A DNA stretch of 38,051 nt from Spirochaetales bacterium (GCA_017540815.1 JAFYAI010000113.1:1-38051), one strand, 5' to 3'; shown: positions 1-5,604, counted from the stretch's first letter. The notes: a model not told the origin generated them from the sequence alone. Numbers and translations are program-made.

Positions 1-1038
1 TCTCCCTGTTTTCAAAGGGATTAAGACTGTCGCTCGTACAAGGAGTTCTCTCTCCCTTCGAAAATATCCGGTCAGAATGCTTCCCTGTTTTCAAAGGGAT
101 TAAGACTCAATAACCTCATCTACGTTATCACGTACTTGTTCAAATGTCAGAATGTTTCCCTGTTTTCAAAGGGATTAAGACGCCTCTAAATACGTTTTGA
201 AGTCCTTGTAGTCATTCCCGTCAGAATGCTTCCCTGTTTTCAAAGGGATTAAGACACAATGACAAAATACATCCATGTCTTGATGCGGACATAGTAGTCA
301 GAATGCTTCCCTGTTTTCAAAGGGATTAAGACAAATATTTTTTTGATCATATTACCCTCCCAAATATTCGTCAGAATGCTTCCCTGTTTTCAAAGGGATT
401 AAGACTAAAAGTAGCTTTTAAATCACCATCTTCACTTAGTTTTCTGTCAGAATGCTTCCCTGTTTTCAAAGGGATTAAGACATGTCACAAGGGCTTGATT
501 CATATACACGTAAGAAAAAGACAGTCAGAATGCTTCCCTGTTTTCAAAGGGATTAAGACGGAAAATAATGGTTCTATCACAGGTCTAGTTTGTAATAAAG
601 GTCAGAATGCTTCCCTGTTTTCAAAGGGATTAAGACATGTCTTTGAATGAGCGGCTGCGATAAGCTGCTCCATCGTCAGAATGCTTCCCTGTTTTCAAAG
701 GGATTAAGACCCTCTGTAATCAAGTAACCACGTTGACGGTTTATCCGTCAGAATGCTTCCCTGTTTTCAAAGGGATTAAGACGACTCTTTAAAGGCGTTG
801 AGGAGGTTTTTTGATTCCGAGAGTCAGAATGCTTCCCTGTTTTCAAAGGGATTAAGACCCATCTTTCTTCACTCGGATTAAATTGCCTATAAAACAGTCA
901 GAATGCTTCCCTGTTTTCAAAGGGATTAAGACTCTCAACATAGCCTCAATTTCGCTGATGCTCTCACACGTCAGAATGCTTCCCTGCGCCCGCGAACGAA
1001 GTGAGCAAGTCCCCTTGGGGGATTTTCAAAGGGATTAA
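1..1038 (+). CRISPR. CRISPR array, 13 spacers, 36-bp repeat
   Basis: Fourteen repeat units begin GTCAGAATGCTTCCCTG and end TTTTCAAAGGGATTAAGAC. The first is cut by the window edge (1-27). Intact units start at 71, 146, 220, 297, 370, 446, 524, 601, 675, 747, 823 and 897. The last (970-1038) is split by a 36-bp insert and has lost its GAC end. The unit at 146 has one C-to-T change. Spacers are 36-43 nt and all different. TCCCT and AGGGA can form a short stem. If the crRNA tag is the last 8 nt, as is usual for Cas6-processed type III arrays, the tag is ATTAAGAC and transcription runs rightward. The leader then lies left of the window and the degenerate unit is the old, leader-distal end. The matching effector genes are 7.4 kb to the right. 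Confidence 0.97.
987..1022. repeat. 36-bp palindromic insert inside the last CRISPR repeat
   Basis: The terminal repeat reads GTCAGAATGCTTCCCTG, then 36 foreign GC-rich bases, then TTTTCAAAGGGATTAA. The insert starts CGCCCGCGAACGAAGTGAGC and ends in the hairpin TCCCC-TT-GGGGGA. The same insert sits at the same repeat position at 2999-3034. It resembles a REP-like or other short mobile palindrome. No flanking target duplication is visible. Confidence 0.8.
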
Positions 1039-1200
1039 CGGCGGCGGCTCTCGCCGCCGAGAGCAAGGGTGCTTTCTTTCTTTTTTCGTATCAAAAGAAA
1101 GAAAGCACCCTTAGACCCGCAAAGAAAGAAAAGCAGACGCTGGGGCTGACCGCCCCCGACCCTGCGATGTGTCCGTCTGAATTGATTTATGAAACTGTCG
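1039..1200. repeat. GC-rich palindromic non-coding segment
   Basis: No ORF with a ribosome binding site is visible. The segment holds a GGCGGCG/CGCCGCC hairpin at 1040-1060 and a perfect 20-bp inverted repeat (1065-1084 with 1093-1112, arm AAGGGTGCTTTCTTTCTTTT). It also has a GGGGC...GCCCC motif near 1142-1157, which recurs in diverged form near 2867-2882. It looks like a collection of small repetitive elements at the distal end of the array. Confidence 0.6.
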
Positions 1201-1237
1201 GAGTGGCACAATTGTGAATTATGAATAAGGATTATGT

Positions 1238-1280
1238 AAAAAAAATCTCAGTAAGATTTTATCTTACTGAGATTTTTTTT
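1238..1280. terminator. Long bidirectional hairpin terminator after the CRISPR array
   Basis: Arms of A8-TCTCAGTAAGAT and ATCTTACTGAGA-T8 flank a TTT loop, with A/T runs on both sides, so it can stop transcription in either direction. A near-identical copy is at 3053-3093, and a relative with the same GTAAGAT/ATCTT core is at 7655-7692. Confidence 0.8.
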
Positions 1281-1300
1281 ATTAATTTTGTCTCCAAAAA

Positions 1301-1337
1301 TGTCAATTCTTTCGGTTTAAAGTATTAGTAATAAATG
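1301..1337 (+). promoter_or_regulatory. Island promoter element, copy 1
   Basis: TGTCAAT, then 17 nt, then TTAGTAATAAATG. It precedes the micro-ORFs at 1360, 1438 and 1539. The spacing is the same as in eleven other copies and matches the geometry of a bipartite sigma-factor promoter. That it is a promoter is inferred from position and conservation. Confidence 0.6.
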
Positions 1338-1359
1338 TAAGGTAAAAAAAGGAGAGCGT

Positions 1360-1419
1360 ATGAATATAAATAGTTATGAGAGTTCGGTAATTGTGGATGT
1401 GATTGGTATGGTTAGGTAA
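1360..1419 (+). CDS. Micropeptide, 19 aa (ESS family)
   Basis: Translates to MNINSYESSVIVDVIGMVR with GGAG about 6 nt upstream. It is homologous to the 19-aa peptides at 3260 and 4151 (shared pattern SxESSxIxDVIxMV). Conservation of the family at three sites with different third positions supports real coding. Function unknown. Confidence 0.6.
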   Translation: MNINSYESSVIVDVIGMVR

Positions 1420-1437
1420 AGTAAGAAGGAGTTAGAA

Positions 1438-1497
1438 ATGATAGATTTTATAAAAATAGTTTTTGAGAAGTTTGGTTTTCCATGGTTGGATATGTAA
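1438..1497 (+). CDS. Micropeptide, 19 aa, hydrophobic/aromatic
   Basis: Translates to MIDFIKIVFEKFGFPWLDM with the Shine-Dalgarno AAGGAG upstream. It occupies the place that MDFELEIFFELGW holds after the two other ESS-family genes, so it may be a diverged relative. No recognised family. Confidence 0.5.
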   Translation: MIDFIKIVFEKFGFPWLDM

Positions 1498-1538
1498 GGA
1501 GAGAGCAGAAGAGAGAAAATATTTATAAGGAGTTAAAA

Positions 1539-1610
1539 ATGGGTGCATTGTGTGATTTTGGAATAATATTTGGATTTGTAGCGGTTATATTTTTGTTGTT
1601 TGTAAAGTAA
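1539..1610 (+). CDS. Micropeptide, 23 aa, single hydrophobic helix
   Basis: AAGGAG lies 9 nt upstream. The peptide has a short head (MGALCDF) and then an uninterrupted hydrophobic stretch of about 15 residues ending FLLFVK, enough to span or insert into a membrane. The AGAGAAAA motif precedes it at 1511-1520. No recognised family. Confidence 0.5.
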   Translation: MGALCDFGIIFGFVAVIFLLFVK

Positions 1611-1630
1611 TAAGTAGAAATGTAGAAAAA

Positions 1631-1667
1631 TGTCAATTATAACAGTGAAAGATATTAGTGGTAGATG
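1631..1667 (+). promoter_or_regulatory. Island promoter element, copy 2
   Basis: TGTCAAT-N17-TTAGTGGTAGATG, with two changes in the right half. It precedes the micro-ORFs at 1690 and 1801. Confidence 0.5.
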
Positions 1668-1689
1668 AAAGATAATAAGGAGGCATAAG

Positions 1690-1761
1690 ATGATAGGATT
1701 AGGAGTAAGTGTAATATTGGTAGGGACAGGAATATGTATATTGGGAATAATCACTGGTTGA
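1690..1761 (+). CDS. Micropeptide, 23 aa, Gly/Ile/Val-rich hydrophobic
   Basis: GGAGG lies upstream. The peptide is almost wholly hydrophobic with regularly spaced glycines (MIGLGVSVILVGTG...), a GxxxG-type helix that could pack or oligomerise in a membrane. Distantly like the peptides at 1801 and 1978. Confidence 0.5.
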   Translation: MIGLGVSVILVGTGICILGIITG

Positions 1762-1800
1762 ACATTGGTAATAATATTTTAGAGTATAAGGAGTTTAGAA

Positions 1801-1878
1801 ATGATAATTGAAATTGGAGCAGCTCTTGTAGCAGTAGGAACATGTGTAGGTGCAATTGGTAAGATCATTGAAGGTTAA
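1801..1878 (+). CDS. Micropeptide, 25 aa (EIGA family)
   Basis: AAGGAG lies upstream. The pattern MxxEIGAxLxAxGxxxGxIGK is shared with the peptides at 1978 and 3471, with different residues between the conserved ones, which is a sign of selection on protein sequence. The amphipathic or hydrophobic helix and lysine near the C-terminus resemble phenol-soluble modulins and leaderless bacteriocins in composition only. Confidence 0.6.
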   Translation: MIIEIGAALVAVGTCVGAIGKIIEG

Positions 1879-1915
1879 AGTTGTAGGCAGAAAAGAGAAA
1901 ATATTTATAAGGAAA

Positions 1916-1952
1916 TGTCAATTGTGGAATTGAAAAAGGTTAGTAATAAGTG
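1916..1952 (+). promoter_or_regulatory. Island promoter element, copy 3
   Basis: AGAAAAGAGAAAA (from about 1889), 14 nt, TGTCAAT, 17 nt, TTAGTAATAAGTG. All three blocks of the element are present. Precedes the cluster at 1978-2385. Confidence 0.6.
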
Positions 1953-1977
1953 AAATAAAATAATAAGGAGTATAAAA

Positions 1978-2055
1978 ATGATAGTAGAAATCGGAGCAGT
2001 TTTAGCAGCGGCAGGAGCATTGATAGGGACAATCGGTAAGGTAACAGGGAAGTAA
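1978..2055 (+). CDS. Micropeptide, 25 aa (EIGA family), duplicated at 3471
   Basis: Starts MIVEIGAVLAAAGAL and ends GKVTGK, with AAGGAG upstream. About 95 bp (from codon 2 through the trailing AGAAAAGAGAAAA motif) are identical to the copy at 3471, so the duplication is recent. The short amphipathic body and -TGK end recall PSM-alpha peptides, but no homology can be shown by eye. Confidence 0.65.
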   Translation: MIVEIGAVLAAAGALIGTIGKVTGK

Positions 2056-2101
2056 GTTTGGAGTAGAAAAGAGAAAATAAGAAATCAAAAAGGAGTACAA
2101 A

Positions 2102-2227
2102 ATGACAGAAAGCGATATGGATGCATGGAGCGAAACACATTGGGATGAAAATGATTGGGCGGATTGGTATGGTGTGGATGTTGAAGATTTAGCAGATGCT
2201 GTAGATTCGGATGGTTCATTAACGTAA
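2102..2227 (+). CDS. Small acidic tryptophan-rich protein, 41 aa
   Basis: AAGGAG lies upstream. Unlike its hydrophobic neighbours it is very acidic, with many Asp/Glu and four Trp in the first half (for example DENDWADWYGVDVEDL). It might neutralise a cationic or hydrophobic partner peptide of the island, but this is speculation. No family recognised. Confidence 0.5.
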   Translation: MTESDMDAWSETHWDENDWADWYGVDVEDLADAVDSDGSLT

Positions 2228-2272
2228 AAAATATTACAGAAGAGAGAAAAGATTTAATTAAATGAGGTTAAT

Positions 2273-2320
2273 ATGATATTATTATTGATACTTGTAGCAG
2301 GTTTGATATTTGGTAAATAA
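2273..2320 (+). CDS. Micropeptide, 15 aa (ILLL family)
   Basis: MILLLILVAGLIFGK, preceded by GAGG. A related peptide, MILLLALIIGLIFCK, is at 3945, a longer one at 3878 and a frameshifted one at 5765. Size and composition resemble Ibs-type (type I toxin) peptides. That parallel is inference. Confidence 0.5.
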   Translation: MILLLILVAGLIFGK

Positions 2321-2361
2321 GAGACGAAATGTTTAATATAGAATAACTGGAGGTGAAAAAT

Positions 2362-2385
2362 ATGAAAAAATTAAATATAATATAA
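2362..2385 (+). CDS. Possible truncated micropeptide, 7 aa
   Basis: ATG behind a good GGAGGTG ribosome binding site reads MKKLNII and stops. It sits at the broken right edge of the first micropeptide segment, so it is probably the stub of a gene cut by the rearrangement that brought in the CRISPR remnant. Confidence 0.25.
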   Translation: MKKLNII

Positions 2386-2502
2386 AATAATAAAAATACT
2401 TGCAAAATCCAAAATAAATGTTATACTGACAATGTTCCTTGACATTTTTATTATGACTAAAGTCGGAGTGAAATGAATAGGAACAAGCAGGTTCATTGAA
2501 AT

Positions 2503-2514
2503 AAGCATTCTGAC
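2503..2514 (-). repeat. Inverted fragment of the CRISPR repeat
   Basis: On the minus strand this reads GTCAGAATGCTT, the first 12 bases of the CRISPR repeat, 50 bp before the degenerate mini-array. It is probably a rearrangement scar. Confidence 0.45.
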
Positions 2515-2564
2515 GAAAGGCGATGGACAAAGGTAAGGGAGACAATAAGCATCTTGGGCGGCGG

Positions 2565-2675
2565 AGAATGCTGTTGCTTCCTGTTTTCAAAGGGATTAAG
2601 ACGAATTGGGGAGGAGCAGGAAATTTTGGAGGCTCCTTCGTCAGAATGCTTCCCTGTTTTCAAAGGGATTAAGAT
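2565..2675 (+). CRISPR. Degenerate mini-array, one spacer
   Basis: The left unit (2565-2602) has a short internal insertion after AGAATGC and lacks one C, but keeps TTTTCAAAGGGATTAAGAC. The spacer is 2603-2639 (37 nt, normal length). The right unit (2640-2675) is intact except that it ends GAT instead of GAC. No leader is visible. It is either a relic separated from the main array by insertion of the micropeptide segment, or a stand-alone crRNA-like gene. Confidence 0.85.
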
Positions 2676-2982
2676 GGCAAAAGGAAGGGGGCACAGCCGA
2701 CGGCTGTTTCTTCCGTGAGCCGTCGGCACGCCCGACATCGTGTCGGGTACAGCTTTTCGTGTCGCAGGTTTGAGTCGCCATGGATGGCGATACTGTCTGC
2801 GATGCACGGAAGCAATAATCGCAGCCCACCTTCCTCTTGACTCCAACTGCTTCCTTGAAAACGCCGGGGCTGGCCGCCCCCGTCCCCGCTTGGCAAGTGT
2901 CGGAGTTATTTTATTATTCTGTCGAAGATGGTTGATATAGAGTTTCCGTTAGGAAACTCGAATCCGTGTGACAAATAATTTA
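2676..2982. repeat. GC-rich palindrome cluster, no gene
   Basis: No ORF here has a ribosome binding site. Several dyads are visible: GCCGACGGCT/AGCCGTCGGC (2697-2730), CCCGACATCGTGTCGGG (2731-2747, present in inverted orientation at 37897-37913), TCGCCATGGATGGCGA (2774-2789), GGGGCTGGCCGCCCC (2868-2882) and GAGTTTCC-GTTA-GGAAACTC (2940-2959) followed by AATCCGTGTGACAA. Base composition is far from the AT-rich neighbours. It looks like nested short repetitive elements. Confidence 0.6.
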
Positions 2983-3049
2983 GTCAGATGCTTCCCTGCG
3001 CCCGCGAACGAAGTGAGCAAGTCCCCTTGGGGGATTTTCAAAGGGATTA
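2983..3049 (+). repeat. Second split CRISPR repeat with the same 36-bp insert
   Basis: Reads GTCAGATGCTTCCCTG, the 36-bp insert (2999-3034), then TTTTCAAAGGGATTA. It is the same insert at the same position as at 970-1038, and it is followed by the same terminator, so one block was copied. No spacer partner is nearby. Confidence 0.8.
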
Positions 3050-3052
3050 TGT

Positions 3053-3093
3053 AAAAAATCTCAGTAAGATTTTATCTTACTGAGATTTTTTTT
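3053..3093. terminator. Hairpin terminator, copy of 1238-1280
   Basis: TCTCAGTAAGAT-TTT-ATCTTACTGAGA with A6 before and T8 after. As in the first copy, it is immediately followed by an island promoter element, so terminator plus promoter form one duplicated unit. Confidence 0.75.
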
Positions 3094-3112
3094 ATTTATT
3101 TTGTCAAAAAAA

Positions 3113-3149
3113 TGTCAAACAACGTCACCGGGAATGTTAGTAATAAGTG
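3113..3149 (+). promoter_or_regulatory. Island promoter element, copy 4
   Basis: TGTCAAA-N17-TTAGTAATAAGTG. It directly follows the terminator at 3053 and precedes the three-gene block at 3174-3371. Confidence 0.55.
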
Positions 3150-3173
3150 AAGTTAAAGATAAAGTAGAACAAA

Positions 3174-3239
3174 ATGTTGGATGAAATAATTGAGATACTT
3201 GAAGTGATTAATGAGTTTGCGGGAAAATTTTGGTTGTAA
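3174..3239 (+). CDS. Micropeptide, 21 aa, acidic amphipathic
   Basis: MLDEIIEILEVINEFAGKFWL without its last residues would be an ideal amphipathic helix. The ribosome binding site is weak (AAAG). The copy at 4068 has a strong GGAGG but differs by a one-base shift after codon 10, which gives it another C-terminus, so one of the two is frameshifted. Confidence 0.45.
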   Translation: MLDEIIEILEVINEFAGKFWL

Positions 3240-3259
3240 GAGGCTCAAGAGGAGGTTTT

Positions 3260-3319
3260 ATGAGTAAAAACAGTTTTGAGAGTTCGCTGATATTTGATGT
3301 TATTGAAATGGTTAATTAA
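3260..3319 (+). CDS. Micropeptide, 19 aa (ESS family)
   Basis: MSKNSFESSLIFDVIEMVN behind GAGGAGG. It differs by one residue from the copy at 4151 and shares the ESSxIxDVI core with 1360. Second gene of the duplicated block. Confidence 0.6.
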   Translation: MSKNSFESSLIFDVIEMVN

Positions 3320-3329
3320 GGAGGTTGTT

Positions 3330-3371
3330 ATGGATTTTGAATTAGAGATTTTTTTTGAATTGGGTTGGTAA
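3330..3371 (+). CDS. Micropeptide, 13 aa (DFELEIFF family)
   Basis: MDFELEIFFELGW behind GGAGG. An identical peptide is at 4221, and one differing only in the last residue is at 6666. Retention of such a short sequence in three places, each with its own Shine-Dalgarno, supports translation. Confidence 0.55.
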   Translation: MDFELEIFFELGW

Positions 3372-3408
3372 TGAGTAAGGCAGAAAAGAGAAAAATTGTG
3401 GTAAAAAA

Positions 3409-3445
3409 TGTCAATTATGGTTTTGAAAGAAGTTAGTAGTAAGTA
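3409..3445 (+). promoter_or_regulatory. Island promoter element, copy 5
   Basis: AGAAAAGAGAAAA, 14 nt, TGTCAAT, 17 nt, TTAGTAGTAAG. Precedes the peptide at 3471. Confidence 0.6.
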
Positions 3446-3470
3446 AGATTAAGTAATAAGGAGTTAGGAA

Positions 3471-3548
3471 ATGTTAGTAGAAATCGGAGCAGTTTTAGCA
3501 GCGGCAGGAGCATTGATAGGGACAATCGGTAAGGTAACAGGGAAGTAA
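3471..3548 (+). CDS. Micropeptide, 25 aa (EIGA family), copy of 1978
   Basis: Identical to the 1978 peptide except residue 2 (Leu for Ile). GGAG lies upstream. The identity runs on past the stop codon into the next regulatory motif, so the duplicated unit includes the 3' flank. Confidence 0.65.
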   Translation: MLVEIGAVLAAAGALIGTIGKVTGK

Positions 3549-3584
3549 GTTTGGAGTAGAAAAGAGAAAATATTTTGTAAAAAA

Positions 3585-3621
3585 TGTCAATTATGGCAGA
3601 GAAAGGAATTAGTAATAAGTG
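3585..3621 (+). promoter_or_regulatory. Island promoter element, copy 6
   Basis: AGAAAAGAGAAAA, 14 nt, TGTCAAT, 17 nt, TTAGTAATAAGTG: the best match to the consensus. Precedes the gene at 3647. Confidence 0.65.
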
Positions 3622-3646
3622 AGATTTAAAAATTAAGGAGTTAAAA

Positions 3647-3817
3647 ATGGGAATTATAGGTACAATTTTGGTTGGCGGTTTGGCAATAGGCGGGTACAAA
3701 TATTTCAAGGAAGAAGATTTCAAAGAAAGTGTAAATGAAAAAGCAGGTGAAGTATGGGGTTTTGTTAAAGAAAAGGCTGGTGAAGTAAAAAATAAAATAT
3801 TTAAGAAAAAAATGTAA
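3647..3817 (+). CDS. Small protein, 56 aa: membrane helix plus charged amphipathic repeat
   Basis: AAGGAG lies upstream. Residues 1-16 are a Gly/Ile hydrophobic segment (MGIIGTILVGGLAIGG). Residues 22-56 are a Lys/Glu amphipathic helix with an imperfect internal repeat (NEKAGEVWGFV and KEKAGEVKNKI), ending in a run of lysines. The overall shape is a membrane-anchored helix of the YtxH/apolipoprotein-like type, but no family is assigned. Confidence 0.6.
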   Translation: MGIIGTILVGGLAIGGYKYFKEEDFKESVNEKAGEVWGFVKEKAGEVKNKIFKKKM

Positions 3818-3823
3818 TCAAAA

Positions 3824-3860
3824 TGTCAATAATAAGTATATAGGATGTTAGTAGTAATAG
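3824..3860 (+). promoter_or_regulatory. Island promoter element, copy 7
   Basis: TGTCAAT-N17-TTAGTAGTAATAG. No AGAGAAAA block is clear in front. Precedes the two ILLL-type peptides at 3878 and 3945. Confidence 0.55.
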
Positions 3861-3877
3861 AGATAAAGGAGGCGACT

Positions 3878-3934
3878 ATGATGTTATTGCTTATGTTGAT
3901 TGCCGGTATGATAATTGGAAAAATAATAGCTTAG
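3878..3934 (+). CDS. Micropeptide, 18 aa (ILLL family)
   Basis: MMLLLMLIAGMIIGKIIA behind GGAGG. Same plan as 2273 and 3945: Leu-rich start, Ala/Gly kink, lysine near the end. Tandem with 3945. Confidence 0.5.
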   Translation: MMLLLMLIAGMIIGKIIA

Positions 3935-3944
3935 GGAGGTGTAT

Positions 3945-3992
3945 ATGATATTATTGCTCGCATTGATCATTGGTTTGATTTTTTGTAAATAA
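3945..3992 (+). CDS. Micropeptide, 15 aa (ILLL family)
   Basis: MILLLALIIGLIFCK behind GGGAGG, 10 bp after the preceding stop. It is homologous to 2273 with several amino acid changes at conserved hydrophobicity. Confidence 0.5.
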   Translation: MILLLALIIGLIFCK

Positions 3993-4026
3993 TAAGGGAT
4001 GTAGTAAGTCAAGAAAGGATGCAGAT

Positions 4027-4050
4027 AAAAAAAGCGGAGTTTACTCCGCT
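4027..4050 (-). terminator. Minus-strand hairpin terminator inside the island
   Basis: AGCGGAGT-TT-ACTCCGCT is followed by seven T only when read on the minus strand. On the plus strand no T-run follows, and the hairpin sits directly before the GGAGG of the next gene. It implies antisense transcription entering from the right, or a translational cis element for the gene at 4068. Confidence 0.5.
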
Positions 4051-4067
4051 GTTAAAAGGAGGATAAA

Positions 4068-4154
4068 ATGTTGGATGAAATAATTGAGATACTTGAAGGA
4101 TTAATGAGTTTGCAGGAAATTTTGGTTGTAAGGAATCAAAAGGAGGTTTTATGA
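4068..4154 (+). CDS. Micropeptide, 28 aa, frameshift variant of 3174
   Basis: The first ten residues (MLDEIIEILE) equal those at 3174. A one-base difference then gives a longer, different tail ending KEVL. GGAGG lies upstream. Its TGA overlaps the next start (ATGA), so it could couple translation to the ESS peptide at 4151. Confidence 0.45.
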   Translation: MLDEIIEILEGLMSLQEILVVRNQKEVL

Positions 4155-4210
4155 GTAAAAACAGTTTTGAGAGTTCGCTGATATTTGATGTTATTGGAAT
4201 GGTTAATTAA
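4151..4210 (+). CDS. Micropeptide, 19 aa (ESS family)
   Basis: MSKNSFESSLIFDVIGMVN behind AGGAGG, overlapping the previous stop codon by 4 bp. Near-identical copy of 3260. Confidence 0.55.
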   Translation: MSKNSFESSLIFDVIGMVN

Positions 4211-4220
4211 GGAGGTTGCA

Positions 4221-4262
4221 ATGGATTTTGAATTAGAGATTTTTTTTGAATTGGGTTGGTAA
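4221..4262 (+). CDS. Micropeptide, 13 aa (DFELEIFF family)
   Basis: MDFELEIFFELGW behind GGAGG, identical to 3330. Last gene of the duplicated three-gene block (3174-3371 equals 4068-4262 in order). Confidence 0.55.
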   Translation: MDFELEIFFELGW

Positions 4263-4299
4263 TGAGTACGGTAGAAAAGTGAAAAGATTTTGTAATAAA

Positions 4300-4337
4300 T
4301 GTCAATAATTGGTTTTAAAACTATTTAGTAATGAGAG
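4300..4337 (+). promoter_or_regulatory. Island promoter element, copy 8
   Basis: AGAAAAGTGAAAA, 14 nt, TGTCAAT, 18 nt, TTAGTAATGAG: the only clear copy with a spacer one base longer. Precedes the gene at 4363. Confidence 0.5.
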
Positions 4338-4362
4338 AAGAATAATTATAAAGGAGATTTAT

Positions 4363-4494
4363 ATGTTTGACATTTTGGATGATATTCAGGACAGAGTAAG
4401 AGACGGACTTGAGAATATTTCCAACGGTGTACAGGGTGTATTGGATGGCCTGGAATCAATTAAATCAGGAATAGACAATATGTTTGGAAAATAA
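4363..4494 (+). CDS. Small amphipathic protein, 43 aa
   Basis: I chose the ATG behind AAGGAG, not the earlier in-frame start at 4309. The sequence begins MFDILDDIQDRVRDGLENIS and continues with heptad-like spacing of Leu/Ile/Val against Asp/Gly/Asn, ending NMFGK: one long amphipathic helix. It is similar in style to 6807 and 6952 (GxxxIxxGxxxVxxG) and to PSM-beta peptides in size and polarity. No proven family. Confidence 0.6.
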   Translation: MFDILDDIQDRVRDGLENISNGVQGVLDGLESIKSGIDNMFGK

Positions 4495-4530
4495 AAAACA
4501 ATAATGATTATAAAAACTTAGTAATAAGTA
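4494..4530 (+). promoter_or_regulatory. Degenerate island promoter element
   Basis: The right half, TTAGTAATAAGTATAAT, is intact at 4518. The left half is lost (ACAATAA in place of TGTCAAT). Precedes the SUKH gene. Confidence 0.35.
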
Positions 4531-4558
4531 TAATACAATTCAATGATTAGGAGTAAGA

Positions 4559-4954
4559 ATGATTATTAAATGGAGTTATATAACAAAAACAACGGCTGAC
4601 AAGATTAAGAATGCACAAACAAAGTATGGCGTTACATTGCCAAAGGATGTAATCAAATGTATTTTGGAGAATAACGGCGGTTATCCGAGCAGACCTTATT
4701 TTGATACGGCAGAAACAAAAGATTGTGTGTTTGAGAAACTGTTGTCATATAATGAAGAAGATGCAGACAATGTTTATGTGGTGGCAGATTATTTTCGGGA
4801 GAACAATCAGAGGCTGTATCCGATAGCATCGGATCCGTTCGGCAATTATATATGTATCAGTGATGATGGGATAGTGCTGTATCGGCATGAGTCAAATGAT
4901 ACAGAATATATCTGCCAAACATTTTCGGATTTATTAAAGAAGTTAAAACAGTAG
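4559..4954 (+). CDS. SMI1/KNR4 (SUKH) family immunity-like protein
   Basis: 131 aa with AGGAG upstream. The SUKH pattern is visible: an N-terminal helix, LPKDVIKCILENNGGYPSR (about 27-45), a middle FEKLLSYNEEDADNVY segment, YPIASDPFGNYICIS (about 92-106) and a final VLYRHES...ICQTFSDLLKKL. SUKH proteins are cytoplasmic and often serve as immunity proteins against nuclease toxins of polymorphic toxin systems. The next gene is a WHH-type nuclease, which fits that role, although here the immunity-like gene comes first instead of following the toxin. Assignment of the family is firm; immunity to the neighbouring toxin is inferred from context. Confidence 0.85.
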   Translation: MIIKWSYITKTTADKIKNAQTKYGVTLPKDVIKCILENNGGYPSRPYFDTAETKDCVFEKLLSYNEEDADNVYVVADYFRENNQRLYPIASDPFGNYICISDDGIVLYRHESNDTEYICQTFSDLLKKLKQ

Positions 4955-5012
4955 TGATATTCGACAGGTATAATTGGTGTTGGGTGTTTAATTATAGTTA
5001 AGGAGTATTGAA

Positions 5013-5579
5013 ATGCCAACAAAGAAATTTATGCGGATTGGATTGACACTTATAGTGTTACTTGCAGGTATGAATGTTTGGGGAAATACTTATCAGTGGA
5101 GTCCTGTGTCTCAGTCGATTGTAAGGTGTAATGCGATAACTAAACAGGGATTGAAACAGGCCGGTAAATTGGGGAAAAATTTATTCAAAGCAAAACCGAA
5201 GAAACCGAATGTAACTCCAAAAAACAGCGGCAAAATTCATCCGAAAAGCGGAGTTCCATATAGTCTGAAAGGTTACCCGATATTTGATTATAAGTTTAGA
5301 GCAAGGATTCCCAAGAATATGTATAAAATGCCTGACAGCGTTCATTTCAGAGAATGTAATCGGCAGCTTAAGCAGGCTGTCTTGAATGATAAATCTTTGG
5401 CGAAGAACTTTTCGTCAAAACAATTGAGACAGATAATAGAAGGTCAAAAGCCTGAAGGATATACATGGCATCACAGCGAAGAGGAAGGTATATTGGATTT
5501 GGTAGACAGTATAAAACACATACAGACACCTCATGTAGGCGGCAGATCGATTTGGGGTGGCGGTAGTTCATATAGGTAA
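5013..5579 (+). CDS. Secreted WHH-type HNH/Endo VII nuclease toxin
   Basis: 188 aa with AAGGAG upstream. Residues 1-24 form a Sec signal peptide (basic MPTKKFMRIG, hydrophobic core, VWG cut region). Residues 55-80 are a Lys/Pro-rich linker. The C-terminal 110 residues carry the WHH signature: GYPIFDY near 87, GYTWHHSEEEG at 149-159 and TPHVGGRSIWGGG at 172-184, as in WHH nucleases of the HNH/Endo VII group. These domains are usually the toxic tip of large polymorphic toxins. Here the protein is only signal, linker and nuclease, so it may be a diffusible toxin or a cut-down module. The SUKH gene 58 bp upstream is the likely immunity partner. Confidence 0.85.
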   Translation: MPTKKFMRIGLTLIVLLAGMNVWGNTYQWSPVSQSIVRCNAITKQGLKQAGKLGKNLFKAKPKKPNVTPKNSGKIHPKSGVPYSLKGYPIFDYKFRARIPKNMYKMPDSVHFRECNRQLKQAVLNDKSLAKNFSSKQLRQIIEGQKPEGYTWHHSEEEGILDLVDSIKHIQTPHVGGRSIWGGGSSYR

Positions 5580-5604
5580 AAAAGTATAAAAAAATGAGAT
5601 GAAA

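Noticed and set aside
2333..2940. Overlapping ORFs of 60-117 codons on both strands in the CRISPR-remnant segment
   Set aside because: They run through CRISPR repeats and palindromes, have no ribosome binding sites and show biased Arg/Ser/Cys composition typical of shadow frames.
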